A stretch of DNA of 64,000 nucleotides. It comes from Winogradskyella eximia (GTDB lineage Bacteria; Bacteroidota; Bacteroidia; Flavobacteriales; Flavobacteriaceae). The stretch lies in contig NZ_QRDV01000003.1 in NCBI RefSeq assembly GCF_003386165.1, positions 298,213 to 362,212 of the forward strand. The letters are read 5' to 3'. A program made the translations under genes and the position numbers. Shown piece after piece: positions 37,163 through 46,441 of this stretch. How positions within the stretch are numbered: the first letter of the stretch is position 1; the number at the start of each line of letters is the position of its first letter. Under the pieces are notes generated by a model that was not told the DNA's origin, did not search any database, and worked only from the letters and a program-made list of their open reading frames with translations.

Positions 37163-37939
37163 ATGATATTAGACTACAAAAATAGCAACATTCATTATAC
37201 TACTGAAGGTAAAGGAGAAGCGATAGTTTTACTTCATGGATTTCTTGAAACCATAGAAATGTGGAAAAATATAATTCCAGAATTTTCCAAATCACATCAA
37301 GTTATAAGTATCGATTTACTGGGTCATGGTCAGACCGATTGCATTGGCTATGTGCACACCATGGATGATATGGCAGAAGCCGTACTGGCTACATTAGAAG
37401 ATTTAAAAATTAAAAAAGCGCATTTTATTGGTCACTCCATGGGAGGCTACGTGGCTTTGGCTTTAGCTGAAAAACGCCCTGACCTGTTTGAAGGTTTGTG
37501 TTTAATGAATTCTACGTTTGAAGCTGATGACGAACAAAAGAAACAACTACGAACACGAGCCAATGAAATGGCTAAAACAAATTTCAACAATTTGGTTCGC
37601 TTATCTTTTACAAATCTATTTGCTCCAGAAAGTAAACATAAGTTTCAAAATGAATTTAATGAGGCTCTACAAATTGCGCTTAAAACACCGCTTCAAGGTT
37701 ACATTGCCGCTTCAGAAGGCATGAAACTTAGACCAAATCGTTTTAAAGTTTTCAACAATTTAAAGGCTAAAAAGCTTATTATTATTGGCGAGAAAGATGG
37801 TTTAATTGATGGTGCGTCTCTTATCAACCAAATAAAAAATACTGAAATTGATTATGTAAATTTTTCTGAAGGTCACATGAGTCACATCGAAGATAAATCA
37901 GATTTAACTTACAATTTAAAACACTTTATCGAAAAATAA
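37163..37939 (+). CDS. alpha/beta hydrolase
   Basis: A 258-residue cytoplasmic alpha/beta hydrolase: oxyanion motif LLHGFLE (24-30), nucleophile elbow IGHSMGG (Ser92) and the catalytic His near the C-terminus in SEGHMSHIE (His238 most likely). The closest known relatives are MenH/YbfF-type esterases, but the specificity cannot be read from sequence. It is a single gene behind a near-leaderless promoter. Confidence 0.9.
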   Translation: MILDYKNSNIHYTTEGKGEAIVLLHGFLETIEMWKNIIPEFSKSHQVISIDLLGHGQTDCIGYVHTMDDMAEAVLATLEDLKIKKAHFIGHSMGGYVALALAEKRPDLFEGLCLMNSTFEADDEQKKQLRTRANEMAKTNFNNLVRLSFTNLFAPESKHKFQNEFNEALQIALKTPLQGYIAASEGMKLRPNRFKVFNNLKAKKLIIIGEKDGLIDGASLINQIKNTEIDYVNFSEGHMSHIEDKSDLTYNLKHFIEK

Positions 37940-38017
37940 TCCCTTTAAACGTTTTGTTTGCCTTTTTTTTATAAGTTTACCCCTCAAATTAGAAAAGAAA
38001 TTGTAAACAACTCTATT

Positions 38018-38260
38018 ATGAAACCAAAAAAATTATATTGTGATTTGTTCGGTCATAATTATAAAGTGACCAAAAAAGTAACCAAGCACGTAAAAGAGTA
38101 CACTTGCAATTGTTGCAAAAAACAATTGACAACCAACAGCAATGGACAACTCACAGAACTAACGCCTAAATACCAAGAAATAAACTCGGCCTTAGAACGT
38201 ATTTACAACAACAGAATGATGCGTTTAAAGCGAAAAACACTCAGTTCGTCGATTTGTTAA
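38018..38260 (+). CDS. small CxxFGH zinc-ribbon-like protein (paralogue 1)
   Basis: An 80-residue protein from the ATG at 38018; the in-frame TTG at 37958 adds an unlikely N-terminus. Motifs: YCDLFGHNYKV at the N-terminus and CNCCKKQLTTNSNGQL in the middle, a zinc-ribbon-like Cys/His arrangement, then a basic helix (ALERIYNNRMMRLKRK). The N-terminal LFGH motif resembles DUF1660-like proteins of phage and Bacteroidota. Paralogues lie at 38342 and 39920. A metal-binding or nucleic-acid-binding role is plausible, not shown. Confidence 0.7.
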   Translation: MKPKKLYCDLFGHNYKVTKKVTKHVKEYTCNCCKKQLTTNSNGQLTELTPKYQEINSALERIYNNRMMRLKRKTLSSSIC

Positions 38261-38341
38261 ATGTTAATAACTTTTCAGTAACTTTTTTTCTTATATTTCA
38301 ATCCTTGAAAGACTATAATCCCTCACTAAGAAAACTGGTTA

Positions 38342-38572
38342 ATGAAAAACGTTTATTGCTCATTATTTGGACATGACTACAAGGTCTCCAAAGAAGTGAC
38401 TTACCATGTAAAAGAATACAAGTGTAAAAATTGCAAATCAGAAATGACTATTGACGGTAATGGAAAATTTATCCCATTAACGCCAAAGTTTAAAGAAATT
38501 AATACTGTTTTGCATCGTGTACACACAAAACGTTTAGAAAAAAGCCAAAGATTTTTTATTCTTGATTTGTAA
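38342..38572 (+). CDS. small CxxFGH zinc-ribbon-like protein (paralogue 2)
   Basis: A 76-residue paralogue of the preceding gene: YCSLFGHDYKVSKEVTYHVKEY, then CKNCKSEMTIDGNGKF and LTPKFKEINTVLHRV. About half of residues are shared with paralogue 1, including the LTPK(Y/F)xEIN helix. Its 3' end overlaps the convergent thiL by 17 bp. A TATATTTC near-match to the -7 element is about 40 bp upstream, so it may be transcribed on its own. Confidence 0.72.
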   Translation: MKNVYCSLFGHDYKVSKEVTYHVKEYKCKNCKSEMTIDGNGKFIPLTPKFKEINTVLHRVHTKRLEKSQRFFILDL

Positions 38573-39608
38573 GAGCATTCCAGCCTTTAGCAATAATTGC
38601 AATTTTTTCATCCGCTCTCGTCACCAAATGCATACCTATATCTTCTTCTGTTATATAACCAATAACCGTTAAATTTGGATTGCCTTTTATTTTAGGAAAA
38701 TCCTCTTGAGAAATCGTCATCAATAACTCATAGTCCTCTCCACCATTTAATGCAACCGTTGTACTATCTATATTGAACTCCTCACAAGTAGAAATAACCT
38801 GAGGATCTAATGGTATTTTAGTTTCATAGACATCTGCACCTACTTTACTCTGCTTACATAAATGAATAATTTCTGATGAAATGCCATCACTAACATCTAT
38901 CATACTCGTTGGTTTTACATCCAATTCCTTTAACAACTCTACAACATCTTTACGAGCTTCAGGCTTTAATTGACGTTCAATGATATAAGTGTACATTGAT
39001 AAATCTGGCTGATTATTTGGATTTACCTTAAAGACTTCTTTTTCGCGCTCCAAAACTTGTAATCCCATATAAGCTCCACCAACATCACCTGTTACTACAA
39101 TTAAATCATTTGGTTTAGCTCCAGACCTTAATACTACCTTTCCTTTTTCAACTTCTCCAATAGCTGTAACGGAAATAATTAAACCAGAAGTAGAAGACGT
39201 TGTATCACCTCCTACCACATCAACATTATAAAATTTTGCCGCTAATGTAATTCCCGCATATAATTCTTCAAGAGCCTCTAATGGAAAACGATTAGACACT
39301 GCAATAGAGACAGTAACCTGTGTTGCCACAGCATTCATGGCATATATATCTGAAAGATTAACAACAATGGCTTTATAACCTAAGTGCTTTAAAGGCGCAT
39401 AGCTTAAATCAAAATGAACACCTTCTATTAATAAATCCGTAGAAACAACAATTTGTTTTTTTCCAAAATTAAGCACAGCAGCATCGTCACCAATGCCTTT
39501 TATTGTCGATTTCTGAGACACTTTAAAATGATCCGTTAAATGCTCAATAAGTTTAAACTCTCCTAATTCACTCAAAGGAGTACGCTGTGGGTTTTTATCT
39601 TCAATCAT
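38556..39608 (-). CDS. thiL: thiamine-monophosphate kinase
   Basis: A 350-residue enzyme that phosphorylates thiamine monophosphate to the active cofactor thiamine diphosphate. Family motifs are clear: IGDDAAVLNFG (about 41-51), STDLLIEGVHFDL (Mg site), VGGDTTSS, VSDGISSE and NGGEDYELLM. Length matches PurM-like ThiL. Promoter at 39613-39620. The flanking mini-proteins are unrelated in function as far as can be seen. Confidence 0.95.
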   Translation of the reverse strand: MIEDKNPQRTPLSELGEFKLIEHLTDHFKVSQKSTIKGIGDDAAVLNFGKKQIVVSTDLLIEGVHFDLSYAPLKHLGYKAIVVNLSDIYAMNAVATQVTVSIAVSNRFPLEALEELYAGITLAAKFYNVDVVGGDTTSSTSGLIISVTAIGEVEKGKVVLRSGAKPNDLIVVTGDVGGAYMGLQVLEREKEVFKVNPNNQPDLSMYTYIIERQLKPEARKDVVELLKELDVKPTSMIDVSDGISSEIIHLCKQSKVGADVYETKIPLDPQVISTCEEFNIDSTTVALNGGEDYELLMTISQEDFPKIKGNPNLTVIGYITEEDIGMHLVTRADEKIAIIAKGWNALTNQE

Positions 39609-39612
39609 GGTG

Positions 39613-39620
39613 CAAAAATA
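39613..39620 (-). promoter_or_regulatory. -7 element (TATTTTTG) of thiL, leaderless
   Basis: Minus-strand TATTTTTG whose last G is 5 nt before the thiL ATG (39608), so the transcript should start at or next to the start codon. Confidence 0.6.
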
Positions 39621-39919
39621 TTATGCTTTTTCCGAATATTTAGTATGAATAGCATTATTTATATACTAATATTTTAGTCAACGAACTTTAGTTAAAATAG
39701 ACAATGACTAAATTAAACAATTAATGACCTCAAAACAAAGTCCATTTTAGCTCTCATTTTTCAATTTAAGATATACTATTTCTCTTACTTTAAACGAATT
39801 ACTTTACTAGCAGATTCTCAAATACCCTACAAAATGGATGTATTTCATCGAAAAATCTCGTATTTCAACATGTTTTAGGATTCATTTTTTAAATTGCCAT
39901 ACCCTAAGACTATTACAAA
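39621..39919. other. intergenic region, nothing identifiable
   Basis: The rest of the 311-bp gap (39609-39919) between the divergent thiL and paralogue 3. It is AT-rich, with no convincing ORF, RNA fold or promoter other than that of thiL. Confidence 0.5.
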
Positions 39920-40144
39920 ATGAAACCTACTAACCCTAAAGCCCTACCTTGTGCCATATTTGGTCACAATTTTGAACGATCCAAAACCTATATGGATCAT
40001 ACATCTGAACTTATTTGTAGACATTGCGAAGCCGTTGTAGTTACAGATTCTCATGGAAATTTTGAGAACCATACAGTTGTCAATAGCCAAATTGCTGATA
40101 CCTTACAGCAATTATATCGCCTAACAAGACATTTCCCTAAATAG
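39920..40144 (+). CDS. small CxxFGH zinc-ribbon-like protein (paralogue 3)
   Basis: A 74-residue protein sharing the plan of the two genes before thiL: CAIFGHNFERSKTY at the N-terminus, then ICRHCEAVVVTDSHGNFE and a C-terminal helix (ADTLQQLYRLTRH). It is more divergent, but the CxxFGH and CxxC spacing is kept and the terminal basic run is absent. A short nested hairpin begins at its stop codon. Confidence 0.68.
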   Translation: MKPTNPKALPCAIFGHNFERSKTYMDHTSELICRHCEAVVVTDSHGNFENHTVVNSQIADTLQQLYRLTRHFPK

Positions 40145-40187
40145 AAGCACTTATTTAATTACGCTTTCGGTCGACAGAAACTTCTAT
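40141..40187. repeat. nested hairpin with GGTCGACAGA core
   Basis: ATAGAAG (40141-40147) pairs with CTTCTAT (40181-40187), with an inner TTTC/GAAA stem around GGTCGACA. The 11-mer CGGTCGACAGA (40168-40178) also occurs at 1754-1764. Confidence 0.45.
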
Positions 40188-40254
40188 AGTCAAATCTTAT
40201 GAAATCATATGCTAATATAATGTTAGTAGCTATGGTTAAACATTCGTTATATTG

Positions 40255-40262
40255 TATATTTG
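40255..40262 (+). promoter_or_regulatory. candidate -7 element (TATATTTG) of the sufA operon
   Basis: TATATTTG, perfect to consensus, 33 bp before the sufA ATG. The -33 element is weak. Confidence 0.6.
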
Positions 40263-40295
40263 CAATCTATTTAGAATTAATCTAGTTAAATAAAT

Positions 40296-40625
40296 ATGAT
40301 TAAAGTCTCTGATCACGCAAAAAAGAAAGTCATGGAACTTATGACTGACGATGGCTACAACCCAAGTACAGACTACGTTAGAGTAGGTGTAAAAAGTGGT
40401 GGCTGTTCTGGTTTATCTTATGATTTAAAATTTGATAAAGAACAGGCTGATGATGATAAAGTATTTGAAGACAACAATATTAAAATCATCGTAGATAAAA
40501 AGAGTTTTCTCTATCTCATTGGTACAACTTTAGAATATTCTGGTGGATTAAACGGAACTGGTTTCGTTTTTAATAATCCTAATGCCAACCGAACTTGCGG
40601 TTGTGGTGAATCATTTTCACTTTAA
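40296..40625 (+). CDS. sufA: iron-sulfur cluster assembly A-type carrier
   Basis: A 109-residue HesB/IscA-type carrier that accepts clusters from SufBCD and delivers them to apoproteins. The three conserved cysteines are present: GGCSGLSY (about Cys37) and the C-terminal CGCGESF (about 103-107). First gene of the sufA-sufB-lipoprotein-sufC-sufD block, with sufB 15 bp downstream. sufA versus a generic IscA label rests on this context. Confidence 0.92.
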   Translation: MIKVSDHAKKKVMELMTDDGYNPSTDYVRVGVKSGGCSGLSYDLKFDKEQADDDKVFEDNNIKIIVDKKSFLYLIGTTLEYSGGLNGTGFVFNNPNANRTCGCGESFSL

Positions 40626-40640
40626 AATTTAAACAAAAAC

Positions 40641-42089
40641 ATGTCAAAATATACAGAAGACGACTTAAGGGAAGAGTTAAAAACCAAAGAATACGAATAT
40701 GGTTTTTTTACTGATATTGAATCTGAAACATTTCCTATTGGATTAAATGAAGATATCGTTCGTGCTATTTCAAAAAAGAAAGAAGAGCCAGAATGGATGA
40801 CAGAATGGCGATTAGATGCCTTTAAAGTTTGGAAAGAAATGACTGAGCCAGAATGGGCTAATGTTCATTATAAAAAACCAGATTTTCAAGCCATTGCCTA
40901 TTACTCTGCACCAGTAGCTGTTGATCCTAATAAAACATTAGACGATGTAGATCCTGATCTTTTAGCCATGTATAAAAAATTAGGCATCTCAGTTGATGAA
41001 CAGAAAAAAATGAACAATGTTGCTATGGATATCGTAGTAGATTCAGTTTCTGTTGCTACAACTTTTAAGAAAACATTGTCCGAAAAAGGAATTATATTCA
41101 TGAGTATTTCTGAGGCTATTAAAGAGCATCCAGAACTTGTGAGAAAATATATTGGTACCATCGTGCCAACAAAAGACAACTTTTATGCCGCTTTAAATTC
41201 GGCAGTATTTAGTGATGGATCGTTCTGTTACATTCCAAAAGGCGTTAAATGCCCTATGGAATTGTCAACTTACTTTAGAATTAACCAAGGAGGAACAGGA
41301 CAATTTGAAAGAACGTTACTTATTGCAGATGAAGGCAGTTACGTCTCTTATTTAGAAGGCTGTACAGCACCAAGTAGAGATGAAAACCAATTACACGCAG
41401 CCGTTGTAGAATTAATTGCTATGGATGATGCTGAAATAAAATACTCTACAGTACAAAACTGGTATCCAGGAAATGCAGAAGGAAAAGGTGGTGTTTACAA
41501 TTTTGTAACGAAAAGAGGACTTTGTGAGAAAAATGCAAAAATATCATGGACACAAGTTGAAACCGGTTCTGCGGTAACATGGAAATATCCGTCTTGTATC
41601 TTAAAAGGTGATAATTCAGTAGGAGAATTTTATTCTATTGCAGTAACTAATAATTATCAGCAAGCAGATACTGGTACTAAAATGATTCACTTAGGTAAGA
41701 ATACAAAATCAACAATCATATCTAAAGGAATTTCAGCTGGTAAATCACAAAACTCCTATCGTGGCTTAGTACAAATTGGTTCTCGTGCAGATAACGCTCG
41801 TAACTTTTCGCAATGTGACAGTTTACTAATGGGAAATGAATGTGGTGCACACACCTTTCCTTATATAGAAGCAAAAAATAAAAGTGCCATGATAGAGCAC
41901 GAGGCTACAACTAGTAAAATTGGTGAAGATCAAATTTTCTATTGTAACCAAAGAGGTATTGATACAGAAAAAGCCATTGCTTTAATTGTAAACGGATTTA
42001 GTAAAGATGTACTAAATAAGTTACCAATGGAATTTGCTGTAGAAGCTCAAAAATTATTAGAAATTAGTTTAGAAGGTTCTGTAGGATAA
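40641..42089 (+). CDS. sufB: Fe-S cluster assembly protein SufB
   Basis: A 482-residue SufB, the scaffold subunit of the SufBCD complex. The parallel beta-helix core and the C-terminal [15 protein letters not shown] helix region are clear, and the invariant region [24 protein letters not shown] (near residue 375-395, with Cys) is present. Length is normal. A lipoprotein gene, not sufC, follows 22 bp later. Confidence 0.97.
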   Translation: MSKYTEDDLREELKTKEYEYGFFTDIESETFPIGLNEDIVRAISKKKEEPEWMTEWRLDAFKVWKEMTEPEWANVHYKKPDFQAIAYYSAPVAVDPNKTLDDVDPDLLAMYKKLGISVDEQKKMNNVAMDIVVDSVSVATTFKKTLSEKGIIFMSISEAIKEHPELVRKYIGTIVPTKDNFYAALNSAVFSDGSFCYIPKGVKCPMELSTYFRINQGGTGQFERTLLIADEGSYVSYLEGCTAPSRDENQLHAAVVELIAMDDAEIKYSTVQNWYPGNAEGKGGVYNFVTKRGLCEKNAKISWTQVETGSAVTWKYPSCILKGDNSVGEFYSIAVTNNYQQADTGTKMIHLGKNTKSTIISKGISAGKSQNSYRGLVQIGSRADNARNFSQCDSLLMGNECGAHTFPYIEAKNKSAMIEHEATTSKIGEDQIFYCNQRGIDTEKAIALIVNGFSKDVLNKLPMEFAVEAQKLLEISLEGSVG

Positions 42090-42111
42090 AATAATTGCAA
42101 AATTTTTCAAA

Positions 42112-42522
42112 ATGAAAAAAATCAACCTTATCGTTATTATTGCATTAGTTATGTTTTCATGTAAAAACGAAACAAAAACTAGCGATGTTAATTTAGAAGA
42201 GAATAGAGCAAAGTCATACGATCAAAATGACGGACTTGTGACTTTAAAAGGCGAATTTGTGTATTATGGAGATGCTGCCGTTTTACAAACACCTAAAGAA
42301 ATTTATGGTGTAGTAATAGACGACAACCTGCAGCTTTTAGAACAACAAGTAAAGGCTTTTAAAAAGGAAGCAACCGATATGGTTCCAGTAACTGTACGTG
42401 TTAGAAAGTTTGAAAAACCAGAAGGCGAAGAAGGTTGGCCTTTTAGAGTTGAAATAAAAGAAATATTAAAGGTGGAAGCACCAAACCCAGAATCAAAAGA
42501 CGTTATAAAATTAGCAAAATAA
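42112..42522 (+). CDS. lipoprotein inside the suf operon
   Basis: A 136-residue lipoprotein (lipobox VMFSC, Cys17). The body has [20 protein letters not shown] and [27 protein letters not shown], an OB-like beta pattern, but I recognise no named family. It lies 22 bp after sufB and 4 bp before sufC, so it is inside the operon with tight spacing. Its envelope location is at odds with a cytoplasmic assembly machine; it may be a co-regulated envelope protein. Confidence 0.75.
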   Translation: MKKINLIVIIALVMFSCKNETKTSDVNLEENRAKSYDQNDGLVTLKGEFVYYGDAAVLQTPKEIYGVVIDDNLQLLEQQVKAFKKEATDMVPVTVRVRKFEKPEGEEGWPFRVEIKEILKVEAPNPESKDVIKLAK

Positions 42523-42526
42523 GACT

Positions 42527-43279
42527 ATGTTAAAGATCAACAACTTGCACGCAAGTATAGAAGACAAAGCCATATTAAAAGGTATTAATCTCGAAGTAAA
42601 AGCAGGAGAAGTTCACGCAATAATGGGTCCAAATGGCTCAGGAAAAAGTACGTTAGCTTCAGTAATTGCTGGTAAAGAAGAATACGAAGTTACGGAAGGA
42701 AATATATTATTAGAAGGCGAAGACATCGATGAATTAGCTGCTGAAGAACGTGCACACAAAGGTGTGTTTTTATCGTTTCAATATCCTGTAGAAATTCCTG
42801 GAGTTAGTGTTACTAATTTTATGAAAACAGCGATTAACGAAACACGTAAAGCAAAAGGTTTAGAAGACATGCCAGCTAAGGATATGTTGAAGATGATTCG
42901 TGAAAAATCTGAGCTTTTAGAAATTGACCGTAAGTTCTTATCGCGTTCTCTAAACGAAGGATTTTCTGGTGGAGAAAAGAAACGTAACGAAATCTTTCAA
43001 ATGGCAATGTTAGAGCCAAAATTAGCCATCTTAGATGAAACTGATTCTGGTTTAGATATTGATGCACTTCGTATTGTTGCTAATGGTGTAAACAAGTTAA
43101 AATCTAAAGACAACGCTGTTATTGTTATTACACACTACCAACGTTTATTAGACCACATTGTACCAGATTTTGTTCATGTTTTATACAATGGAAAAATTGT
43201 AAAATCAGGAGGAAAAGAATTAGCACACGAGCTAGAAGCTAAAGGCTACGATTGGATTAAAGAAGAGGTTGACGCTTAA
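42527..43279 (+). CDS. sufC: Fe-S cluster assembly ATPase SufC
   Basis: A 250-residue ABC-type ATPase of the SufBCD complex: Walker [10 protein letters not shown] (about 34-42), signature [12 protein letters not shown], Walker [13 protein letters not shown] and the switch His in VITHYQRLL. It powers cluster assembly in the cytoplasm. The lipoprotein gene is 4 bp upstream and sufD is 152 bp downstream. Confidence 0.97.
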   Translation: MLKINNLHASIEDKAILKGINLEVKAGEVHAIMGPNGSGKSTLASVIAGKEEYEVTEGNILLEGEDIDELAAEERAHKGVFLSFQYPVEIPGVSVTNFMKTAINETRKAKGLEDMPAKDMLKMIREKSELLEIDRKFLSRSLNEGFSGGEKKRNEIFQMAMLEPKLAILDETDSGLDIDALRIVANGVNKLKSKDNAVIVITHYQRLLDHIVPDFVHVLYNGKIVKSGGKELAHELEAKGYDWIKEEVDA

Positions 43280-43301
43280 TTAATAAGCAGTGGTCCGTTT
43301 T

Positions 43302-43323
43302 TTAGTAAGCATTTGCTTGCTAA
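43302..43323. repeat. hairpin in sufC-sufD gap
   Basis: TTAGTAAGCA and TGCTTGCTAA form a 10-bp stem (one G-T pair) with a 2-nt loop. The 152-bp gap also has a direct repeat (CTGAAGACT, about 43395 and 43417) just before sufD. No T-run follows, so full termination is unlikely; attenuation or RNA processing is possible. Confidence 0.4.
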
Positions 43324-43431
43324 GATGTTACCGCATATAGCAAAAACATTAAATAAAGTATTAATTCTACAGATATAGTTTACCATTGAGTAAGCTGAAG
43401 ACTAAAGACTTATTACTGAAGACTTAAAAAC

Positions 43432-44745
43432 ATGAGTTTAAAAGAAAAATTAGTATCGTCGTTTATGGCATTTGAAGACACAGTAGATGTGAATTCTTCA
43501 GTACATGATATTCGAACTGAAGCCATAAAGACTTTTGAAGCTGAAGGATTTCCTACTAAGCGATTAGAAGATTGGAAATACACATCGTTGAATTCAATTT
43601 TAAAACACGATTATAGCGTTTTTCCTACGATTGAAAATGACATTGAATTTAAAGATGTAAAGAAATATTTTATACACGAAATTGATGCGTATAAAATCAT
43701 TTTTATCGACGGTAAGTATGCTTCACATTTATCACAAACTACACATGATGGTTTAGATGTATGCTTAATGTCTGCCGCTTTAACCAAACCTAAATACAAG
43801 GTAATTATTGATAATTATTTCAATAAAATTGCTGCAAAAGATGGTTTATCTTCATTGAATACTGCATTTTCTCATGAAGGTGCATACATTAATATTCCAA
43901 AGAATAAAGTGGTTGAAAAGCCTATTCAAATTATACATTTTTCTACAGGAAACGAAGCTGCAGTAATGTTACAACCTCGTAACTTAATTGTAGTTAATGA
44001 AAATGCACATGTTCAGATTATTGAACGTCATCAGAGTTTAACAGACAATCCTGTTTTAACCAATTCGGTGACTGAAATATTTACTAACAAACGTGCCATC
44101 GTAGATTATTATAAAATTCAGAATGATAAACAAAGTGCGTCATTAATTGACAACACTTACATAAATCAAAAACAAGAAAGCTTAGCTAAAGTGCACACGT
44201 TTTCTTTTGGTGGTAAATTAATAAGAAACAATCTTAACTTCTACCAAAATGGCGAACGTATTGATTCTACCATGAAAGGAATTACCATTATTGGAGATAA
44301 GCAACATGTAGACCATAATACTTTAGTGCATCATATTGAGCCAAATTGTGAAAGCCACCAAGATTACAAAGGTATTTTTAACGATAGCTCAACTGGTGTT
44401 TTTAATGGTAAAGTTGTTGTTGAAAAGTTAGCGCAGAAAACAAATGCATTCCAAGCCAACAACAATATTTTAATGAGCGACAAGGCTACCATCAACACTA
44501 AACCTCAACTTGAGATTTTTGCAGATGACGTAAAATGTTCTCACGGTTGTACAATTGGTCAGTTAGATGAAAGTGCTATGTTTTATTTACGTTCTAGAGG
44601 AATTCCGGAAAAAGAAGCAAGAGCATTGCTAATGTTTGCTTTTAGTAACAACGTTATGGATTCCGTTAAAATACCTGAACTTAAAAACAGAATTACTAAG
44701 ATTATCGCCAAGAAATTAGGTGTAAATATTGGGTTTGACTTATAA
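43432..44745 (+). CDS. sufD: Fe-S cluster assembly protein SufD
   Basis: A 437-residue SufD, partner of SufB in the scaffold complex. It has the N-terminal helical region and a beta-helix core ending in IFADDVKCSHGCTIGQLDESAMFYLRSRG, the family hallmark, with a C-terminal helix (KEARALLMFAFSNNVMD). It is followed by a bidirectional terminator, after which the minus-strand PadR cassette separates it from sufS. Confidence 0.95.
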   Translation: MSLKEKLVSSFMAFEDTVDVNSSVHDIRTEAIKTFEAEGFPTKRLEDWKYTSLNSILKHDYSVFPTIENDIEFKDVKKYFIHEIDAYKIIFIDGKYASHLSQTTHDGLDVCLMSAALTKPKYKVIIDNYFNKIAAKDGLSSLNTAFSHEGAYINIPKNKVVEKPIQIIHFSTGNEAAVMLQPRNLIVVNENAHVQIIERHQSLTDNPVLTNSVTEIFTNKRAIVDYYKIQNDKQSASLIDNTYINQKQESLAKVHTFSFGGKLIRNNLNFYQNGERIDSTMKGITIIGDKQHVDHNTLVHHIEPNCESHQDYKGIFNDSSTGVFNGKVVVEKLAQKTNAFQANNNILMSDKATINTKPQLEIFADDVKCSHGCTIGQLDESAMFYLRSRGIPEKEARALLMFAFSNNVMDSVKIPELKNRITKIIAKKLGVNIGFDL

Positions 44746-44769
44746 GTTTTACCAAAAAAATATAATGTA

Positions 44770-44806
44770 AAAAAAGGATTGCTATTTAGCGATCCTTTTC
44801 TTTTTT
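44770..44806. terminator. bidirectional terminator between sufD and serine hydrolase
   Basis: AAAAAGGATTGC (44771-44782) and GCGATCCTTTT (44789-44799) form a stem with one G-T pair and a 6-nt loop, with A and T tracts on the two sides. It overlaps the last codons of the convergent serine hydrolase. Confidence 0.75.
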
Positions 44807-46441
44807 AAATACAATCTCTTTTACAGTGCCATCACAAGATAAAAGCATACCTGTAATGGAGTCATTTTTACCTTTTATAAAATGATAAAGCGTTCTATCA
44901 TTATTTCCAAATTGATTTAACTGAACAGGATGTAAATTTACGTTTTCCTTTTCTGCATAAGTTAATTTAAGCATTGCGTCTTCTTCAAAAAAACGATAAA
45001 CAACATCCAATTCTTCAGAATAAAAATTACCTACAAAATCTGAGACTTCAACAGATTCAGCGTCTATAAAGTTAGCCTGTTCAAAATAAAATGGTGTTCC
45101 ACCAAATGAAATAATCATATCGTGAGTTGCTGATGTTGTGAAATCGAATTTCACATTCTGGCTTTGCGTTCTATGAAATTTATTTTCGTCATATTGCACA
45201 AGAGCTGCAGCAGTTCTTCCCATAGAGCCAACTGATTTCAGCGTGTCATTTTCCACAAATATTTTCATAGTCATATCACTATTGACTTCTTTGTATTCGC
45301 CAATAAATTCTTTAAAATTTTGTGCTTTGAATACCATTTCCTCTTCCTCTTCATTTTTAATCCTTTCGTCATATTCCATCAAAATATCTAAAATTTGATA
45401 CGCTATTCTTGGTGCATCTATCCCTTGTGAATTTGTTAGAACTATGATGCCTATTTGCTTTTCTGGAACTGTAATTAATTGTGAACGTCCACCAAAACCA
45501 AATCCGCTGTGATTTATAGTTTCATAACCTTTATAATTATCTAACATTAATCCACGTGCGTATTTCGCTTTCTTGCCTGAAATTAGTGTTTCAGTCGTTT
45601 TTAAAAATTCCGCTAAAGGTTTAAATTCTAAAATCTGGTCATTCAGCATTTGCATCCAAATAGCCATATCATTTACTGAAGATCCCATGCTTCCTGCTCC
45701 ATAACTCAATTGGTCATTTGTATAAAACCTGTAACCATCTCGATGTTTTTGATAACCAACCGCTTTATTACTAATGGGTTTTCCATGTTCAACTCTTACA
45801 AAAGTTGAATTCATTTTTAAAGGATTCAAAATTTTTTGTTTCAAATACTCATTCAGGTTTTGCCCTGAAATACGCTCAATAATAATAGCCAATAAATTAT
45901 AATTGGTATTAGAATAGCTCACTTTTTCGCCAACTAAATGGTTTAAATTTTTCTGTTTAATGGCTAAATCTAAAACCGTATTATTATCGTAATAATGAGT
46001 ATCATAATCAAAACCTGCCAAGTACATTAATGTCATATAATTACGAATACCGCTCGTGTGGTTCAGTAAATGTTTTATTCTAATGGTTTCTTCGTACTCT
46101 GGAAATTCTGGCAAATACATTCTAATATCATCCTCTAAACTGATTTTACCATCATTTGCCAAAGCCCAAATAGCCGAAGCTGTAAATTGTTTTGCAATGG
46201 ATGCTAAACTAAAAACGGTAGAATCAGAATTCTTAATTTTATAATCTAAACTGGAAAGTCCAAAACCTTTAGAATAAATAGATTGCCCTTGATTAATCAC
46301 CTTTACACTCAATCCTGGCGCATCATTAGAAACATATGTTGCTAACAATTCATCAATTTTTAGATTTGTATTTGTTTGTGCTTTTGAACTTAAAAAAACA
46401 AATACACCAATCAATAAGCACGTGCTTCTTAAATTAAACAT
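44786..46441 (-). CDS. secreted serine hydrolase (class C beta-lactamase-like), PadR cassette
   Basis: A 551-residue secreted hydrolase (signal peptide ending SSKAQ, about residue 21). The SxxK nucleophile is SIAK (Ser81, Lys84), the second motif is YSN in KVSYSNTNYN (about 176-178) and the third is HSGFGFGG (about 315). A C-terminal beta domain follows. Members are D-peptidases or esterases acting on cell-wall or peptide substrates; the substrate here is unknown. Its ATG overlaps the 3' end of the 59-residue membrane protein gene by 13 bp, so it is translated from the PadR operon. Confidence 0.87.
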   Translation of the reverse strand: MFNLRSTCLLIGVFVFLSSKAQTNTNLKIDELLATYVSNDAPGLSVKVINQGQSIYSKGFGLSSLDYKIKNSDSTVFSLASIAKQFTASAIWALANDGKISLEDDIRMYLPEFPEYEETIRIKHLLNHTSGIRNYMTLMYLAGFDYDTHYYDNNTVLDLAIKQKNLNHLVGEKVSYSNTNYNLLAIIIERISGQNLNEYLKQKILNPLKMNSTFVRVEHGKPISNKAVGYQKHRDGYRFYTNDQLSYGAGSMGSSVNDMAIWMQMLNDQILEFKPLAEFLKTTETLISGKKAKYARGLMLDNYKGYETINHSGFGFGGRSQLITVPEKQIGIIVLTNSQGIDAPRIAYQILDILMEYDERIKNEEEEEMVFKAQNFKEFIGEYKEVNSDMTMKIFVENDTLKSVGSMGRTAAALVQYDENKFHRTQSQNVKFDFTTSATHDMIISFGGTPFYFEQANFIDAESVEVSDFVGNFYSEELDVVYRFFEEDAMLKLTYAEKENVNLHPVQLNQFGNNDRTLYHFIKGKNDSITGMLLSCDGTVKEIVFKKEKDR

